A DNA stretch of 64,000 nucleotides, taken from Eutreptiella sp. 'Long Island Sound 2002'. Taxonomy: Eukaryota > Euglenozoa > Euglenophyceae > Eutreptiales > Eutreptiaceae. Within the stretch, counting starts at the first letter, position 1, and every line of letters begins with the position of its first letter. This document shows, one piece after another, positions 34,380-46,780 of this stretch. A program made the translations under genes and the position numbers. Location of the stretch: NCBI GenBank assembly GCA_964036045.1, contig OZ038381.1, positions 139,573,657-139,637,656 on the forward strand, read 5' to 3'. The notes under the pieces were generated by a model. It saw only the letters and a list, made by a program, of their open reading frames with translations, made no database searches and had not been told where the DNA came from.

Positions 34380-34619
34380 GGGTACCCCTAACTCTTCTAT
34401 TCGTCCCCCATTTTCAACCCACCCCTTGGCCGTCTACAAGCCACAACCATTTGTGTAGACCAACCCGTCCGGCGCACAACCACACACACCCACGGCCCAG
34501 AAAGCCGCATGATGGACAAGGCATTGTGGCATTCAGCTTTGGCTAAGGACCAAGGACCCAACCTTCGGGCGCAGGGCTCACGCCTTTTGGCGGGCAGCTG
34601 GCGGTTTGTTTAGACAAAC

Positions 34620-36600
34620 CAATCGCCACCAACTACCGAGCGCAAGCACAACTTCTTCCTTTGTAACGATAAGGTCTCCCAAGCCGGCCCATCACACCTC
34701 TAGGTTTGACAACCCTCCGCAAGCTGTCCCGAACCACCACAACCGAACCCAATCTATCCCAAGGCACCAGGGTAGAAGAAACTCTTCCATCGTACCCCCC
34801 CCCCCAACCAGTTCTACCATGACATACCCCAGCCCATCCCAAGGTAGCCCACGCCACCCCGACGTACTTTGCGGTACCCCATTTTTGCAAGTAGTCGGAA
34901 AGCACACCTGAGGTTGCCCCCGCGTTTTCCCTAATCTACCACCAGCATGCCCGCTAACCCGGAGGGGTCCGAAGCTGTCCTGATGCATCCAACGTATCCC
35001 AACCCTCCGAGACCTATCGCAATGCATTTCAAGGTGCAGCTCACATCCCCTGGTCCACCAATGCACCTTGACCCCTTCAAACCTACCACAATGGATCCCA
35101 ATGCCCGGTGACACACATGCCCCACAACATCCAGACTAATCCCAATGCAGCTTAACCTACCCCAAGGTATCTCACACCACCCCAATGCACCCCAAGCTGT
35201 CCTCACCCCAAGCCGCCCACTTGCAGAGCAACGCACTCCAAACGTGCCCCACCACTGTCCCCACCGCCGCAATCCACCAGAAGTACCCTAACACACCTCA
35301 ACCTATCCCAAGGTATTCGCAACTACCTCATCCAACCCCAAGGCAACACCTTAACCAATCTCAAGGCACCGGCCACCAACACCCTTCGTTTGAACACACC
35401 ACCACAAACCCTAACTTAACCGAAGGTACCTCAAGGCAGCCCAAACAGCCCCAACGTAGCTCCATGCGCTCCACTGCTCCACTCCCACAACCTACTGCTA
35501 TGTACTCGAAGATACACGTAGTGTAGCCCTCCGTACCACAACCCGATGGTAGGTAGTACAAGCCACTTTGAAGTACCATCATCTAACCCAAGATATTCTA
35601 AACAGATCCAACCCACATCATATTCTTGAAGAACAGATTGTCGGGTATCCGAAGCGATGTTGGCTTGGTGGGATGCAGCGAAGCGACATCCCACAAGGCC
35701 GTTCAAAACCAATGAACTAAGAGTACTTTGCGATTAGGTTAGCCTAATGGATCGGGTGGTGGGTGGCGGGGCGTAGATGCGGTTGTGGAGAACCCATCCC
35801 TGGTCTCCATAACTCACTGCTATCCATTCCCAGGTATCTCATGCTATCCCAACTTAGTCCAAGATACTCTAACTCAAAGCAAGGTACCCAATCCCCTCCG
35901 ACCTACCCTAGGTACTCCAACCCACAAGGTATCCCATCCCATCCTCACCAATCCAAAGGTACCCCTAGTCGTCCAATTTTCGTAAAATACCTCCAGGTAC
36001 CTTAACGCAACCCATATTGCCCAACGTCAACGCACATTACCCAAAAAGAGCTTAAGGTACCATTCCAACCCTTTTCAACCAACTCCATGTTACCTGAGCC
36101 CAATCAACGGTGCCCCAAACCAGCCTGTTCGATCGCACCTTGCCAAAACTTCCCTTATGCTTCCCCAACCTACCCCAATTTACACCAAAGTGCCGCAACT
36201 GAACCCCAAGGTAACCAGAGCTATTTCAAAACCAACAAAAGGTACGCCAACCAGTGTGTTGTGCACCGCGTCCACACTTCAAACTCCGGGATACCTCATG
36301 GCGTCGCAAAGTACTTTGTAGACGCCCGAAATACAGAAGTACCGCAATACATTGCAGGGTACCCGCACTTTGCAAGTGTGCAGATTCGTCTGCACGTATT
36401 TCAACGCATGCTGCGGTTCGTCTGGGAAGTGCCACCGTAAGAGACTACCTTGGCCACGATTGGTAAGAAACAAACAGTGTGGCACCTCAACGTACCTGGT
36501 TTTGCCAACGAGCTACAGCATACCGCAACCGAGCCCAAGGCATGTCAACCCACCCAAAGATAGCCCGAGCCATCCGGAAAATTCATGAAGTAACCTAACT
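34620..36600 (+). repeat. Degenerate CCCAAGGTACC-type tract
   Basis: About 2 kb in which variants of AACC(T/C)A(T/C)CCCAAGGTA(C/T) recur every 15-40 bases on the + strand (34745, 34835, 35157, 35303, 35420, 35870, 36050, 36208, among others). The strand is strongly C-rich and G-poor, with almost no long coding frames. It looks like a very old, diverged short tandem repeat, or a strand-asymmetric low-complexity region. Confidence 0.55.
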
Positions 36601-39600
36601 TTTGCCTTGTTCAATCACCACATACCCTGACCTACATAATGCACCATAATGCATACCATGACACCGTAGCCTATCCTACAATGCCCACTGAACCCAAGCA
36701 GCCGCAACGTCTTTAGCCCCTTACTGTGTCCAAATAAACCCAAAGCACCCGAAACTACCTCAACCCAACACGACATATTCCAGCTGACACCGTCATTAGT
36801 GTCAACTCTAGATTGTCAAGTTCCCACGTACAACCTGGCACAATGGACCCGAGTTCGGAATAATTTGGTTTGTGTCATATTGACCCGTGTGTGTCATTTT
36901 GCTCATTCGGCCCGACCTCTCTGGGTTAAGGTACATGGTACAAGCTATCGGATGAAATGTTTGCAGTATTTTTGCTTAAGATAAATTATTTCCTTCTTAC
37001 CTGCCAGTGGCAACCTTTTTCTATATAAACAATATACCCAAAGTGAGAATACGAAGTCTTTTAATGTAGCAAAGGCTGTCTTTTCATGGTGCTTGGCACA
37101 AGGAAAGGAAGACCAAAGCAAAACAAATTCATGACCTTCCTTTGTACCCAGTTTTGACATGATTTCATCTATGGTTTCTTGTGTCCATCTGCCTCATCAT
37201 GTTCATCCCATTTATACATACATCACATATGCATACATCATTGTACACCCGACATCATTCAATATGACTCCATGGCCAGGTAAAACACCCTAACCAATGT
37301 ACATCTCATGCCACTCAACTTCTGTGCCTCCTCTTGTGTAGCCCCCCTCCGCTTGTTGTTCATTGAACCCGTTTGTTACGGTAATTTCGCCTAGCCGTTG
37401 TGCGATGCAATGGGGACTTTGCAATGCAAAAGCAAGCCTTTGTATAGTTTTGGATTCCGCACATTGCCAAAGTACAAATTATGCCAGCTGTAGCATTGTT
37501 TTGCGACATAGAAGTGTGATACACCATTTCTAACAATTTTGGTTCCATTGCACATTGTAATGTGAAGGTGCAAAAGCCTAGAAGTCCTCCAGTAATCGTA
37601 GGTCCGCTCCGAGCAATGAAATATTCTTCATTCGGGCATTCAGGTGCAGGTGTACCAAAACTACTAGAGTGGAAACTATGGAACATCCAAGCTATCGAGC
37701 AGCAAGGAGAACAATCAATGATAGACCTATGTTTCTGGAACCTTTTGTTAGAAAAAAAGTGAAACACTGCAAATCTTGGTTAAAATGATGTTATGTCTTT
37801 GTTTACGTTTTCATTATTTTTTTGTGTGTGCACTAGCTGTCTGAAACAACCTACTATCGCATGTGTAGCTATGATACATGGCTTGGGCACAGAAAAAAAA
37901 ATTTTGTAGGCAGAAAGATCCAAGGTTTGAAAAGTTGGTCCCCAAAGACCATTTCTAGAATAATGTTTGTTGTTGTTGGATTTCATGATCAAAGAGTAGA
38001 CTCAGTGCTTGTGCATCTGCTAGAGTTGAGAACGGAGACCTAGCCCATCGAAAATCTCTACATGGGAGCCGAAGACAATGCAAAGGTTCATTTGGTATTT
38101 TTCAACGTGCATCTGGCAAATGGCACAGCATTGGTGAAAATGACCAGTTTTCTTCGGCAACTACACTGCTACAAATGTGGGTTTTCTTCGAGGCTCGTAT
38201 TTTTGTTGCTAAACTCCTTCTTCAGCTAGCAAGGCAGCAGACACATATAGATAGGGAAGAGGGAGCCGGTTGGGGGGGGGTATACAGCGATTGGTCACTA
38301 CTACCATAATGGCGAGGGCAAATGAGTTGCGCTTCGCTGAAAAACTGCAATTTTGCTTTTTTCTTGTTGCCTTCCATCTGAAACAGTGTGTGGAAACATG
38401 GCGTCTTTTCGACAGCAGAGTAAGGTAGGTCAATGTATCAAAGTGTGCAAAACGGAGTTACGAGACATTGCATTAAGACCGTTGAACTTCATGTTTGCCA
38501 CAGTACGGTTGTTTTGAACAATTTTGAATTACGAAACAGCTTTTTTTCTAATTTTTATATCGTTTTTGCACGTTTTGGGCCTTGAAGAGAAGACATATTC
38601 TATTTTTTTGTCTTAGACCAAATGATGAAAGGATATGCTAGGCTTCGTTCAGGGGGCACGTAGCGATCCGGCAACCGAGCCTAGCCATGCAACACGCATC
38701 AAACCTATCTTTTTTTCTTAGAATTGCTTATCGTTTTGAAGTAACCATGCCTATACATATGTAAAGGGGTCCCATACTTCAATGTTGCCTTCATTCTCTC
38801 CATCTTCTTCATCTAGATAAATTTTTTCATCCTTAATGTCAGCTTTACACTTTAAGCAATCTTGCTGGCTAACTAGAGCGACATACATGCGCAAAAAAAA
38901 ATTGCTTCTATTCACGAAGGTTACAATTGTCTAGGGCTGCCTTTCTAACCTATGCTTCTGAGCTAGGACTCAACTTTGATGCATTCGCCTCATTACGCTA
39001 GTAGGTAGGTTGTACCTCGTTTGGATGGTGGTGCATGCATTGTTAGCATGGACTCATTTTTCATGACGGTATGCCTAGGATGACCTACCAAAGCACTGCA
39101 ATCTTCCTTCATGGTACTATCCAGAACAATTCGAGACTGCTTCCCCCTTCTGCCCTTTCTTATTCCATCATTTTGATACTTTTGAAGTGTGGTGTTAATA
39201 TTTCGCATCAGAATATGCACAATTTCGACATTCATTTGTGTAATAGAGGTGCTAGAGGTTCCTAACGAAAATGGAAAACGTGACATCACCAGCAAGGGGA
39301 GGGTGTGAGCACTTACCTTTGATATAGAGAAGCCTGCTACCCCTTTTTTTTGCTGGGCCCGTCCATCAAAGTGTGGAAGGGCAAAATGGTGCTCATTTTG
39401 AGGGAAAAAAGTGTCACCAGAACGCATCTTGAAGCCTAAAACAAGTGTAAAACGGTGCTTTATGCGCTACATATGCATACAATGTGGAGGGGAAAAACAC
39501 TTTTGTGGTGCCAAATGCATGCGGGACCGTCATGTGACCTCGTTGAGGCAAAAAAGCAACAAAAGCAAAAAAAAAAAAACACTTGTTAGGAAGTACTCAT

Positions 39601-40369
39601 ACGCCCTCTGACAAGACATAACAAGAAGCCTCTTTACGAGAAGGTAGTAACAACCTTTGGGGGGATGTCAACATTAAGAAATGGTGCAGAATGGATTCTG
39701 ACATTCTGACACACTGCGCCACGACGCGCTACGAACTTCCTTCCCACAAAGGGGGCATCGCTTCTGTTTCAGCTCAGTGGCCATAAATCTAAATACATGA
39801 GCGTAATTGTTATTGTAATGAAATGTCGTTCATAAAAAAAAATTGTTGGCAGCTGTGTTGAATTTGGGTATTTCACTTAATTAGACCAAAAACCAGGGAA
39901 AATCTGCCTCAGAATCTAGTTCAAAAGTCAATCCAGCATAAAAATTGATTAAGAATCAGGCTCGGGCCAGCACTATCGGTTCAAACAGCGCCGATTGGCC
40001 TATCACAGCGGTCCATAATGTCCCTGTAGCTGATTCCGCCACTTGCATGTTGAGGCCTGCAGTACAGCTCAGATGGGCCAAACAAGCAGGAAATCGGGTT
40101 TTTTTGGTGTATTTGAACAAATTAACACGCGATGCCCTACCTCATTACTGGCTAAGCCGCCAATTTCAATTTTGATGCCATTCTCCTTGCACTGAGGTTT
40201 CAGCATTTGGCCGTAGATAGACCCTTGCCAACCTGCCTTAATGCAATACGAGACTCGCCGTAACAAAAATCTGACGTTGACATCCTGGTTTACATCGATT
40301 TGCAGCCCTAACCCTAAACCTACCTATAATTTAGACTAGTAAGCACGAGATTTTCAACTTTTTTCGCAG
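36601..40369. other. AT-rich non-coding stretch
   Basis: About 3.8 kb with many A and T runs and no supported coding frame. It ends in an intron-like segment, with CCCTAACCCTAAACC at about 40306-40320 and then a T-rich acceptor TTTTTTCGCAG ending at 40369. The upstream exon of the next gene was not identified. Confidence 0.4.
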
Positions 40370-40934
40370 CCTGAGCCCTGCAACATGCTCGCCGTGAGTG
40401 CCGTGGGCGCTCTGGACCTGGCCGCCGGTGTCATCCTCGACCTCTCGCACTGTCTGCACGTGGCACAGGCCACCATTGCCACCCATCAACACCAACTGCA
40501 GCAGTTCAATCAAGACACTTCTGAAGCATTGGTCCTTCGCTTGCCTTTGCTGGTCGTGGCCCACCTGCCTCTGTATCCTTCCAAGGTTCGTTCGTATCAC
40601 TCCTGCACTGTCGCTGGTGTTTCTGTACCACATGCATGTCTTTGTGTGTACAATTTGAGTCAGTGATGTTATTTTTCTTTCTCTTGCTGCTGGTGCCTTG
40701 CAGATTCGCGGTGGTGGTACTGCAGTTGTACGCGATTTTCGTACGGTGCTCAGCGCGACCGAGTCTGCAACACTGACTGCTGCGCAGGCGCTGGTGAAGA
40801 GGGGCAAGTACAAGCTTTTGGTGGTGTGCAGGCCTGCTCCCTCCATCCTTTTGCAGCAGCTCCTGGACATCAGCACGACCAAGAAAGGACGAACGCGCAG
40901 CATCAAATCTCTCATTGCGCAGTACAATCCGTGA
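40370..40934 (+). CDS. Unknown spliced protein, 3' exons
   Basis: Exon 40370-40585 follows a T-rich acceptor and reads PEPCNMLAVSAVGALDLAAGV without a stop. Intron 40586-40703 (GTTCGTTCG…CCTTGCAG) is phase 0, and exon 40704-40934 ends …STTKKGRTRSIKSLIAQYNP then TGA. If translation begins at the internal ATG 40385, the product has 143 residues. It is Leu/Ala/Val-rich with a helical look and a basic C-terminus; no domain is recognised. The splice sites and frame match are the main evidence. Earlier exons may exist upstream. Confidence 0.5.
40586..40703 (+). other. Intron (118 bp), phase 0
   Basis: AAG|GTTCGTTCG at the donor and a pyrimidine-rich TTTCTCTTGCTGC…CTTGCAG at the acceptor. Removal joins …LPLYPSK to IRGGGTAVV in frame. 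Confidence 0.65.
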
Positions 40935-41232
40935 ACCAAGAAGGCCTGGGTACGAATATTTGGTCGCATTACTAACAGCTTCGGTCGCGACATCGCTTTG
41001 CTTGCTGTCGGCAGAAGACCACCTGCGAATTGCCGTGCTGTTGCTCCCTTGATTGCTGTGCTGTAGATTTGGAGAATCCTTGAATTCGCTTGCATTGCAA
41101 TAGCTTTGGAGAATCCGAAGATCCGTAGTTGCGACTGTCCACCTTGCCCACTGTGCACTTCACTGTTGGTCAGAAAGACCGAGCACACCTGGTGTCTGCA
41201 AGTGGTGTCACACAGTCAAGGCCTGCACTCCA

Positions 41233-43275
41233 GTGGCTGAGACAAATCCAGCATTCGCCAAGCACTCTGAACTGATGTCTTTCTTCGGTCGCACTCAAGT
41301 ACCTGCACCATACCTCCTCTGTAGCAGTTGCCTTCCCCTCTTCAAATCGTTCGAACATTCCTTCTGTGGTCTCCTGCAAAGATGTGGATGTAAAGAGGAG
41401 GCAAGCATCACATGTGATGACACATTGCTGCATTGGAAAAGGCGCAAGAGCAAATACTGCCCACCAAAGGGGCTGACTCGTGCTGTGGTCACCCAAACAA
41501 ATACTCTGACACCCACACAATCACTGGAGCAGTGCATCCTGCAATGCTTGGGTCTCAGATTCTGGGTCACCCTCATTTGGCATGGACTACAACAGCAGAT
41601 GTTGGAAAAGGAACCCACTTGTGAGGCAGTGGTGTTGCTACTGGCAGATTGTTTCAGGCTCAAGCACTGGACACCCCTTCTTCAAGCAACAGCTGAGTCT
41701 GTAGGTGTGGGCTCCTTTGCACTTGCACAGTTTGAGATGGAGCACGGCATGGATGTTTTTCAGAGTGTCAACATTGCACAGGGTATCCACGTCAGCCGCC
41801 CCAGATGGAACAAGTTGCGTGCAGGATTTCAGAAAGACTCTGTGGGAAAGGGTCGCTGTTTCAGTGATGGGTCTGCAGTTCCAAAACTAATTTACAGTTC
41901 GAGGTCTGTGCGACAGGTTCGCCAGTATTTTGCTTCGACGTTAGAATTGGAACATGATGAAGTGTCCTGTTCCAGATCCCTCACTTCTCTGCTGCGTTCA
42001 GTCTTTTGATGTAGACCAGTGTGCGCTGCCCTTGGTGTGCAGCCTGGCCAGGCTACAGGTCAGTTAGATGGCCTCTGTGGTGTAGATGCACTGCCTATCT
42101 GCAGATATGGAACAGTGCTTCCTACACATCGGTGCCATTTCAGTATCAGCTTCCTGCAATATGGGGAAGCCTGTCGCAATGTCTTGTTTCGCCATTTGTT
42201 GTGCCTTTGCGCAGGGAAGGATACAGCATCGGAGATGCAGCAACATCCGGGTATGAGAATGAAGGAGTTATCCGATTTCAGCAAAACTGTTGACTTGGTG
42301 GTTACAGAGACGTGGACCATTCTGCTGTACATTGAACCGCATTTGACAGCAGATCTTGTGGCTCTCTTTGCCTGGCAAAAGGGCAACACGGTTACGTCAC
42401 TGCAGCGCTGTTACAAATGTGCTGCTTGCCCCTCCAGTTGCTGTTGTGCTCTTCCCCTGCTCGACGTGCACCATTTCATCTACAGTGTCATTCATCCTCA
42501 GAACATGCATACAGACTCTGGCCTTCATTTTGTCACGAACTGGTCCATCCGTGTGACAGGAGTTACTGAGGGGTGGTGCTGTCACACCGGAGGAGCAGCG
42601 GAGACTGCCTTCTACAGTGCTATCGATTTACCTGGGCTCCGCGGCGTCGGAGTTCCGAAAGAGGAAGTAACAGAGCTCAGGCTCTTGGGAAGACATGTAG
42701 ATCTTCTGAGGCATGCCCTTTCACCCGTTGCATGCATTCGGAAGGAATATCCTGACAGTCCTGAGGAATTGCCTCATCTGATAGAATACTTTTGCATCCT
42801 GGTTCCCTTGCTGAAGGCCTGGAAGGTAACAGAGGTACAGATGCGTGAGATCTGCCATTGTGCTGTAGGTATGCCACACTGCCTGTTTTTGGTCTGGCCA
42901 ACGCTGGAGGACATGTTTGCATACTGGCACATCTCTGATGCAGAAGTCAGTCGTGAGGCAGCAGATGCATTCAACAGATTCAGATTTGCAGATGGCATGG
43001 GTTTGGGGCCTGGTGCAATGGGTAACTGTCAGGCAGTGGAGGCTTTGGGCCACCACATTTTACTTGCAGCACAGCTGTCCGGCTGGAACCCTGCCACATT
43101 TGTACACCAAATTTTTGCGAACCTGAGTACGCGTTTTGCAGCAAAGAATCGGATGCTGCCTCTTCTGTTGAAGGTACAGGACCACAGTGCTCTTGGTGAA
43201 GAGGTCGGTGAAGCTGTCCCGTGCCCTGCTACGCGCCAACGCAGGCCTCCACTGATAACAGTATGTGTCAGGTGA
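41233..43275 (+). CDS. Large unknown protein with one in-frame TGA
   Basis: A 681-codon frame broken only by TGA at 42007-42009 (codon 259). Both halves have ordinary protein composition. The first contains SFFGRTQVPAPYLLCSSCLPLF and a Cys-rich patch (CGLLQRCGCKEE). The second contains CYKCAACPSSCCCALPLLDVHHF, a cluster of Cys that might bind metal, and a Leu-rich C-terminal half. No family is recognised. A frame this long is unlikely by chance at this base composition. The TGA may be a recent nonsense mutation, a missed intron, or the true end of a 258-residue protein followed by a second one starting at 42019. Nothing suggests a selenocysteine element. Confidence 0.5.
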
Positions 43276-43619
43276 TGTTTTTACCCTTCACAGCCCGCCA
43301 CAGCCACACACTGCACAATGTGTGTTGTTCCCCTGTCCTGCTGTACTGCTGTTCTCACTCATCAGGGAACAACGCGACACAGCCACACACAGCAAAATGT
43401 GTGCTGTCCCATGAACACAGAGCAGTACAGCGATGTATAATGTTTCCTGTGTGACGCGCCTTGCCAGAGTCACGCGCAGGTGTGCCAAATCACACGAATG
43501 TTGTATAACAGTAGACCATGTGCTGTCAACGTGATGCCATGTGATGCCACAGGGACATGCAGGGACATGCAGGGGTATGCGATCCGACAGAGGGAGAGCA
43601 AGGCTGGCCTAGAAGAAAG

Positions 43620-44190
43620 AGAAGGCCTGTTCCTGAAAAATGAATTCGTGGTGCCAGTCCTGACCGTAATACTCACACTAATATCTCTGCTGCAGGACGT
43701 GAATGACCAAGTTTGCAGAAAATTACTTTTGAACTGCATGACAGGAGGGGTGAAAGGTATGCATGCGCGGTCCTGGAAAGGATAGTTCTTGTGCAAAACT
43801 GGAGGGGGGGGTCCTGAAAATAATTTTCGTGGTGCAGGATAAGAGGGGGTGGGTTCCTGCAAATGCTGTAGGGCTACCATGATAGAGGCGGAGTCAAGAA
43901 AATGATGTGATTGCTGCTACAAGGGGGGGGTCCGGAAAAGGATATTTTGCTGTTAGACAGGGGATACGGATGAATATGTCCGTGCTGCAAGACAAGGGGG
44001 GGATTTCCTGAAAAAGATGTTTGTGGTACAGGACAGGGGACTGGAGTGGGGTTCCAGAACATAATGTGTGTTCTGCAGGAGGGGGGGATTCCAGAGAATG
44101 ATTTTTGTGCTGCAAGACCGGGGGGGGGGGGTGCTGGAAATCATGTCATGCTGCAGGACCCCAGGGGGGGGGGGTCTGTCTGTCTCAGAA
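43620..44190 (+). repeat. G-run minisatellite, about 57-bp unit
   Basis: Units of the form G(T/G)GCTGCA(A/G)GAC…GGGGGGG.TTCC(T/A)GAAAA.GAT(T/G)TTTG recur about nine times and are quite diverged. Each carries a G run of 5-12. The downstream segment 44190-44310 also has G and C runs. Confidence 0.6.
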
Positions 44191-44310
44191 AAGCCCCGTC
44201 CCCCCCCCACCAGCACCAGGTGTCAAGCCACATCCCTGAAACTAGGCAAAAAGGCAAGGGTGCAAGGGGCAAGAGGGGGGGGGGGGGGCAGGTGGGGCTC
44301 AGTTGTACAC

Positions 44311-44984
44311 CATTAAGAAAAGAGGAAGCCAAGGGCCGGAAAACACCCAATTTAAGAGATTCAGTTAAACGACCGGCAAACGGGTCAGTTTCCCATGGGA
44401 CCTAGCGCTTATTTTACCCATCAATGTGGGTGATCAGGGGGACCCAGGTTCGAGGGGTATGCACACGTTAGTGGTTTTTGGTGGAATTAGTACTGTGAGA
44501 ATCGCTACAAAGACTTTTTGGACCGTTGTGGTTTCCTGATTTTCCACCACCGGACCCCCTCCGACGGCCGCACCTAAAAGCCGCGCGGCCCTGTAGCACG
44601 TCTATACTCTTAAAATGACAATGGTCGTCACCTCCGGCGAGTAGCGACGGGCGAAACCGCTTTGTAACCATCCATCAAACCACCAGTGAACGGTTAATTT
44701 TTGAGTTGGCCTAACCTGTTGGCAGCCGCCGTAGGCCAGCAGCGCCGACCGCCAAAAATCGTATCCTTGGGTGCGACATGCGGGCGGCAGCCAATTTAGG
44801 GGTGATCAAGCAGGCAGCTGCACACCTTAGGGTGATCACAGAGGCCGCTGCTTGATGGAGGTATAGTGCACTTCTTGTGGGGCATGGACATGTTTGTTGG
44901 ACTAGAAATTTGGTGCACTTCTTATGGGGTTTCCTCTGGGCTCAGGTATGCACTTCACCTCAGGCCCTCGGTTCAGCCTACCTC
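44311..44984. other. Non-coding spacer
   Basis: No coding frame or RNA gene recognised. A GGTTCGAGGGG at about 44449 looks like a tRNA B-box, but no cloverleaf could be built around it. Confidence 0.4.
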
Positions 44985-45440
44985 ACCCGGACCATACTCG
45001 GGTGGGACACCCCCAGAGGGAGGGTGGGCCCAGTCCCTGACCCTGACCCTACTCAGGAGGCAGACCTCCGGACCGAGGGTGAGCCCAGGGAGGGCGGGCC
45101 CGGTCCCTGACCCTGACCCTACTCGGGCGGGAGACCCCCGGAGGGAGGGTGGGCCCCTGCCGGTCCCTGACCCTGACTCTACTCGGGTGGGAGACCCCCG
45201 GACCGAGGGTGGGCCCAGGGAGGGTGGGCCCGGTCCCTGACCCTGAGCCTACTCGGGTGGGAGACCCCCGGAGGGAGGGTGGGCCCCCTGGGCCCCTGCC
45301 AGCCCTTGACCCTACTCGGATGGGCGACCCAAGGAGGGAGGGTCGGCCCCTGCGGGTCCCTGACCCTGACCCTATTCGGGTGGGCGACCGCCACCGGGCG
45401 GTTGGGCCCCTGCCAGCCCCCGACCCTACTCAGGTGGAGG
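44985..45440 (+). repeat. Minisatellite, about 57-68-bp unit
   Basis: About eight copies of CCTGACCCTGACCCTACTCGG.(T)GGGAGACCCCCGGAGGGAGGGTGGGCCC with small length changes. It runs up to the start of the open frame at 45484. Confidence 0.8.
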
Positions 45441-45483
45441 ACCCCTTGTCCTGCTCGTTTGCGCTAGGTTTTGACCAGACCGC

Positions 45484-46404
45484 ATGGCCGACCACATGGT
45501 GACCGAGTCCACCATTCCCAAGACTTCTGACCATCCTGACAATCCTGACCATCCTGACCATGCCTGCGCTCCTGATCATGCTGACGGTCCTCACCAAGTC
45601 CAAGGTCCAGCCCCAACTACTGCACGCCACCTGCCCACGTTGCGCCGAGACCCCTGGATGCCCCCACCGCCGCCGTCGCCCCCAGCGCCGGAGGATTTCC
45701 CCAGCCCGCCTCCGCTGGAGGAGCACCCAGAGTGGCCCTGGGTCCCGGAGGATTCGATCCGGGGCCTGCTCTGGGAGCTTTCGGATGATCCGGACAAGGG
45801 GGGCGGTCCGACGCGAGGTGCGCGTCAGTGCACGCCGGCGAGTCCTGCAGCGGCCCTGGGCCGCCGATGGCCTGCCCCTGGCCGTGCCCGTGCCGCCCCT
45901 GCCCCTGTGCCGGAGGTGCCGCGTCCCGCCCTTCTACAGGGCGAGCAGTGGACGCCACACGGCGGTGGCCCACGCCGCGTAGAGCCGTGTGCAGCCCGCC
46001 AACCCCACGTGGAGCCGCCGGAGCCCGCTCGTGCCCTGCCGGTGCGGGCCACCTTCGGCACGCCGCGCACCGGTCGCGGCTACGGGAGCTCGAGATCGCC
46101 GACAGGGACCAGAGCAAGCAGGCCAAGGCCACTGTCCGCCGGTCGCTCAAGCAAGCGTGTGACCGTAGTGACGGCAGTGACCGCAGTGACGGAGAAGAAG
46201 GACCATCATCGCGGGCGTCAGTTACCGGTGTTTTTCAACACCACTGCTGGCTATTGGCCATTACATGCTTGGACGGGCTGTGGTGCTGCTTGTTATGTTA
46301 ACACCCGGGAGCGAAATAAGGTAATCACTCAGAACGTGTGCTTGGAGTCAAGCACTCAGAAAGTGTGCAAATCATGTGATGTGCCCTGTGCGAAAATAAA
46401 ATAG
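45484..46404 (+). CDS. Low-complexity open frame, product uncertain
   Basis: 306-codon frame starting MADHMVTESTIPKTS, followed by repeated DHPD from a 12-bp repeat (GACCATCCTGAC, about 45527-45590) and a Pro-rich region with EDFPSPPPLEEHPEWPWVPEDSI. After about 45830 another frame reads more convincingly (RSRLRELEIADRDQSKQAKATVRRSLKQACDRSDGSDRSDGEE). So a frameshift or intron near 45.8 kb is likely, and the true protein probably uses both frames. The 19-bp hairpin motif at 46228 lies at the end of that better frame. Confidence 0.3.
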   Translation: MADHMVTESTIPKTSDHPDNPDHPDHACAPDHADGPHQVQGPAPTTARHLPTLRRDPWMPPPPPSPPAPEDFPSPPPLEEHPEWPWVPEDSIRGLLWELSDDPDKGGGPTRGARQCTPASPAAALGRRWPAPGRARAAPAPVPEVPRPALLQGEQWTPHGGGPRRVEPCAARQPHVEPPEPARALPVRATFGTPRTGRGYGSSRSPTGTRASRPRPLSAGRSSKRVTVVTAVTAVTEKKDHHRGRQLPVFFNTTAGYWPLHAWTGCGAACYVNTRERNKVITQNVCLESSTQKVCKSCDVPCAKIK

Positions 46405-46780
46405 ACACTCAGAGTACGATAAACAGTCGCATGAACCTGTAAAGGACGTCATGTTCAGATAGGCGCGTGCACCTTGCTTATCATAAAACCCATCCCGCAT
46501 TTGTTGCTCCTCAAGCTGGGAAGAGGCAGGGAAAGGGTTGCCGCACAACGGCAGAGCGTTGGGAGAGGTCAGCAGGATTGGGAGAGGCTCGGCAGAGAGT
46601 TGGGAGAGGATTGAACAGGCGTTGGGAGGCGGAGGGAGAGGGTTCGGAGACGGTTCGCCGAGTGTTGGGACAGGGTCGGGGGAAGGTTGGGAGCAGGTTT
46701 CGATTTTCGGGGGTCCACCCTTCATGATTGTCGTGAATTTTCCGGGGGGGGGGGTGTATTCTCATTTTGTTGCCTACAGC

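Noticed and set aside
40306-40320. Telomere-like CCCTAACCCTAAACC
   Set aside because: Fewer than three imperfect units inside a probable intron; too short to be an interstitial telomere.
42007-42009. TGA as selenocysteine or reassigned codon
   Set aside because: There is no selenoprotein-like context and no stem-loop that I could identify. Other frames in the window end normally in TGA, and most in-frame TGAs are in dead elements.
44440-44470. tRNA-like B-box (GGTTCGAGGGG)
   Set aside because: No acceptor or anticodon stems could be paired around it.
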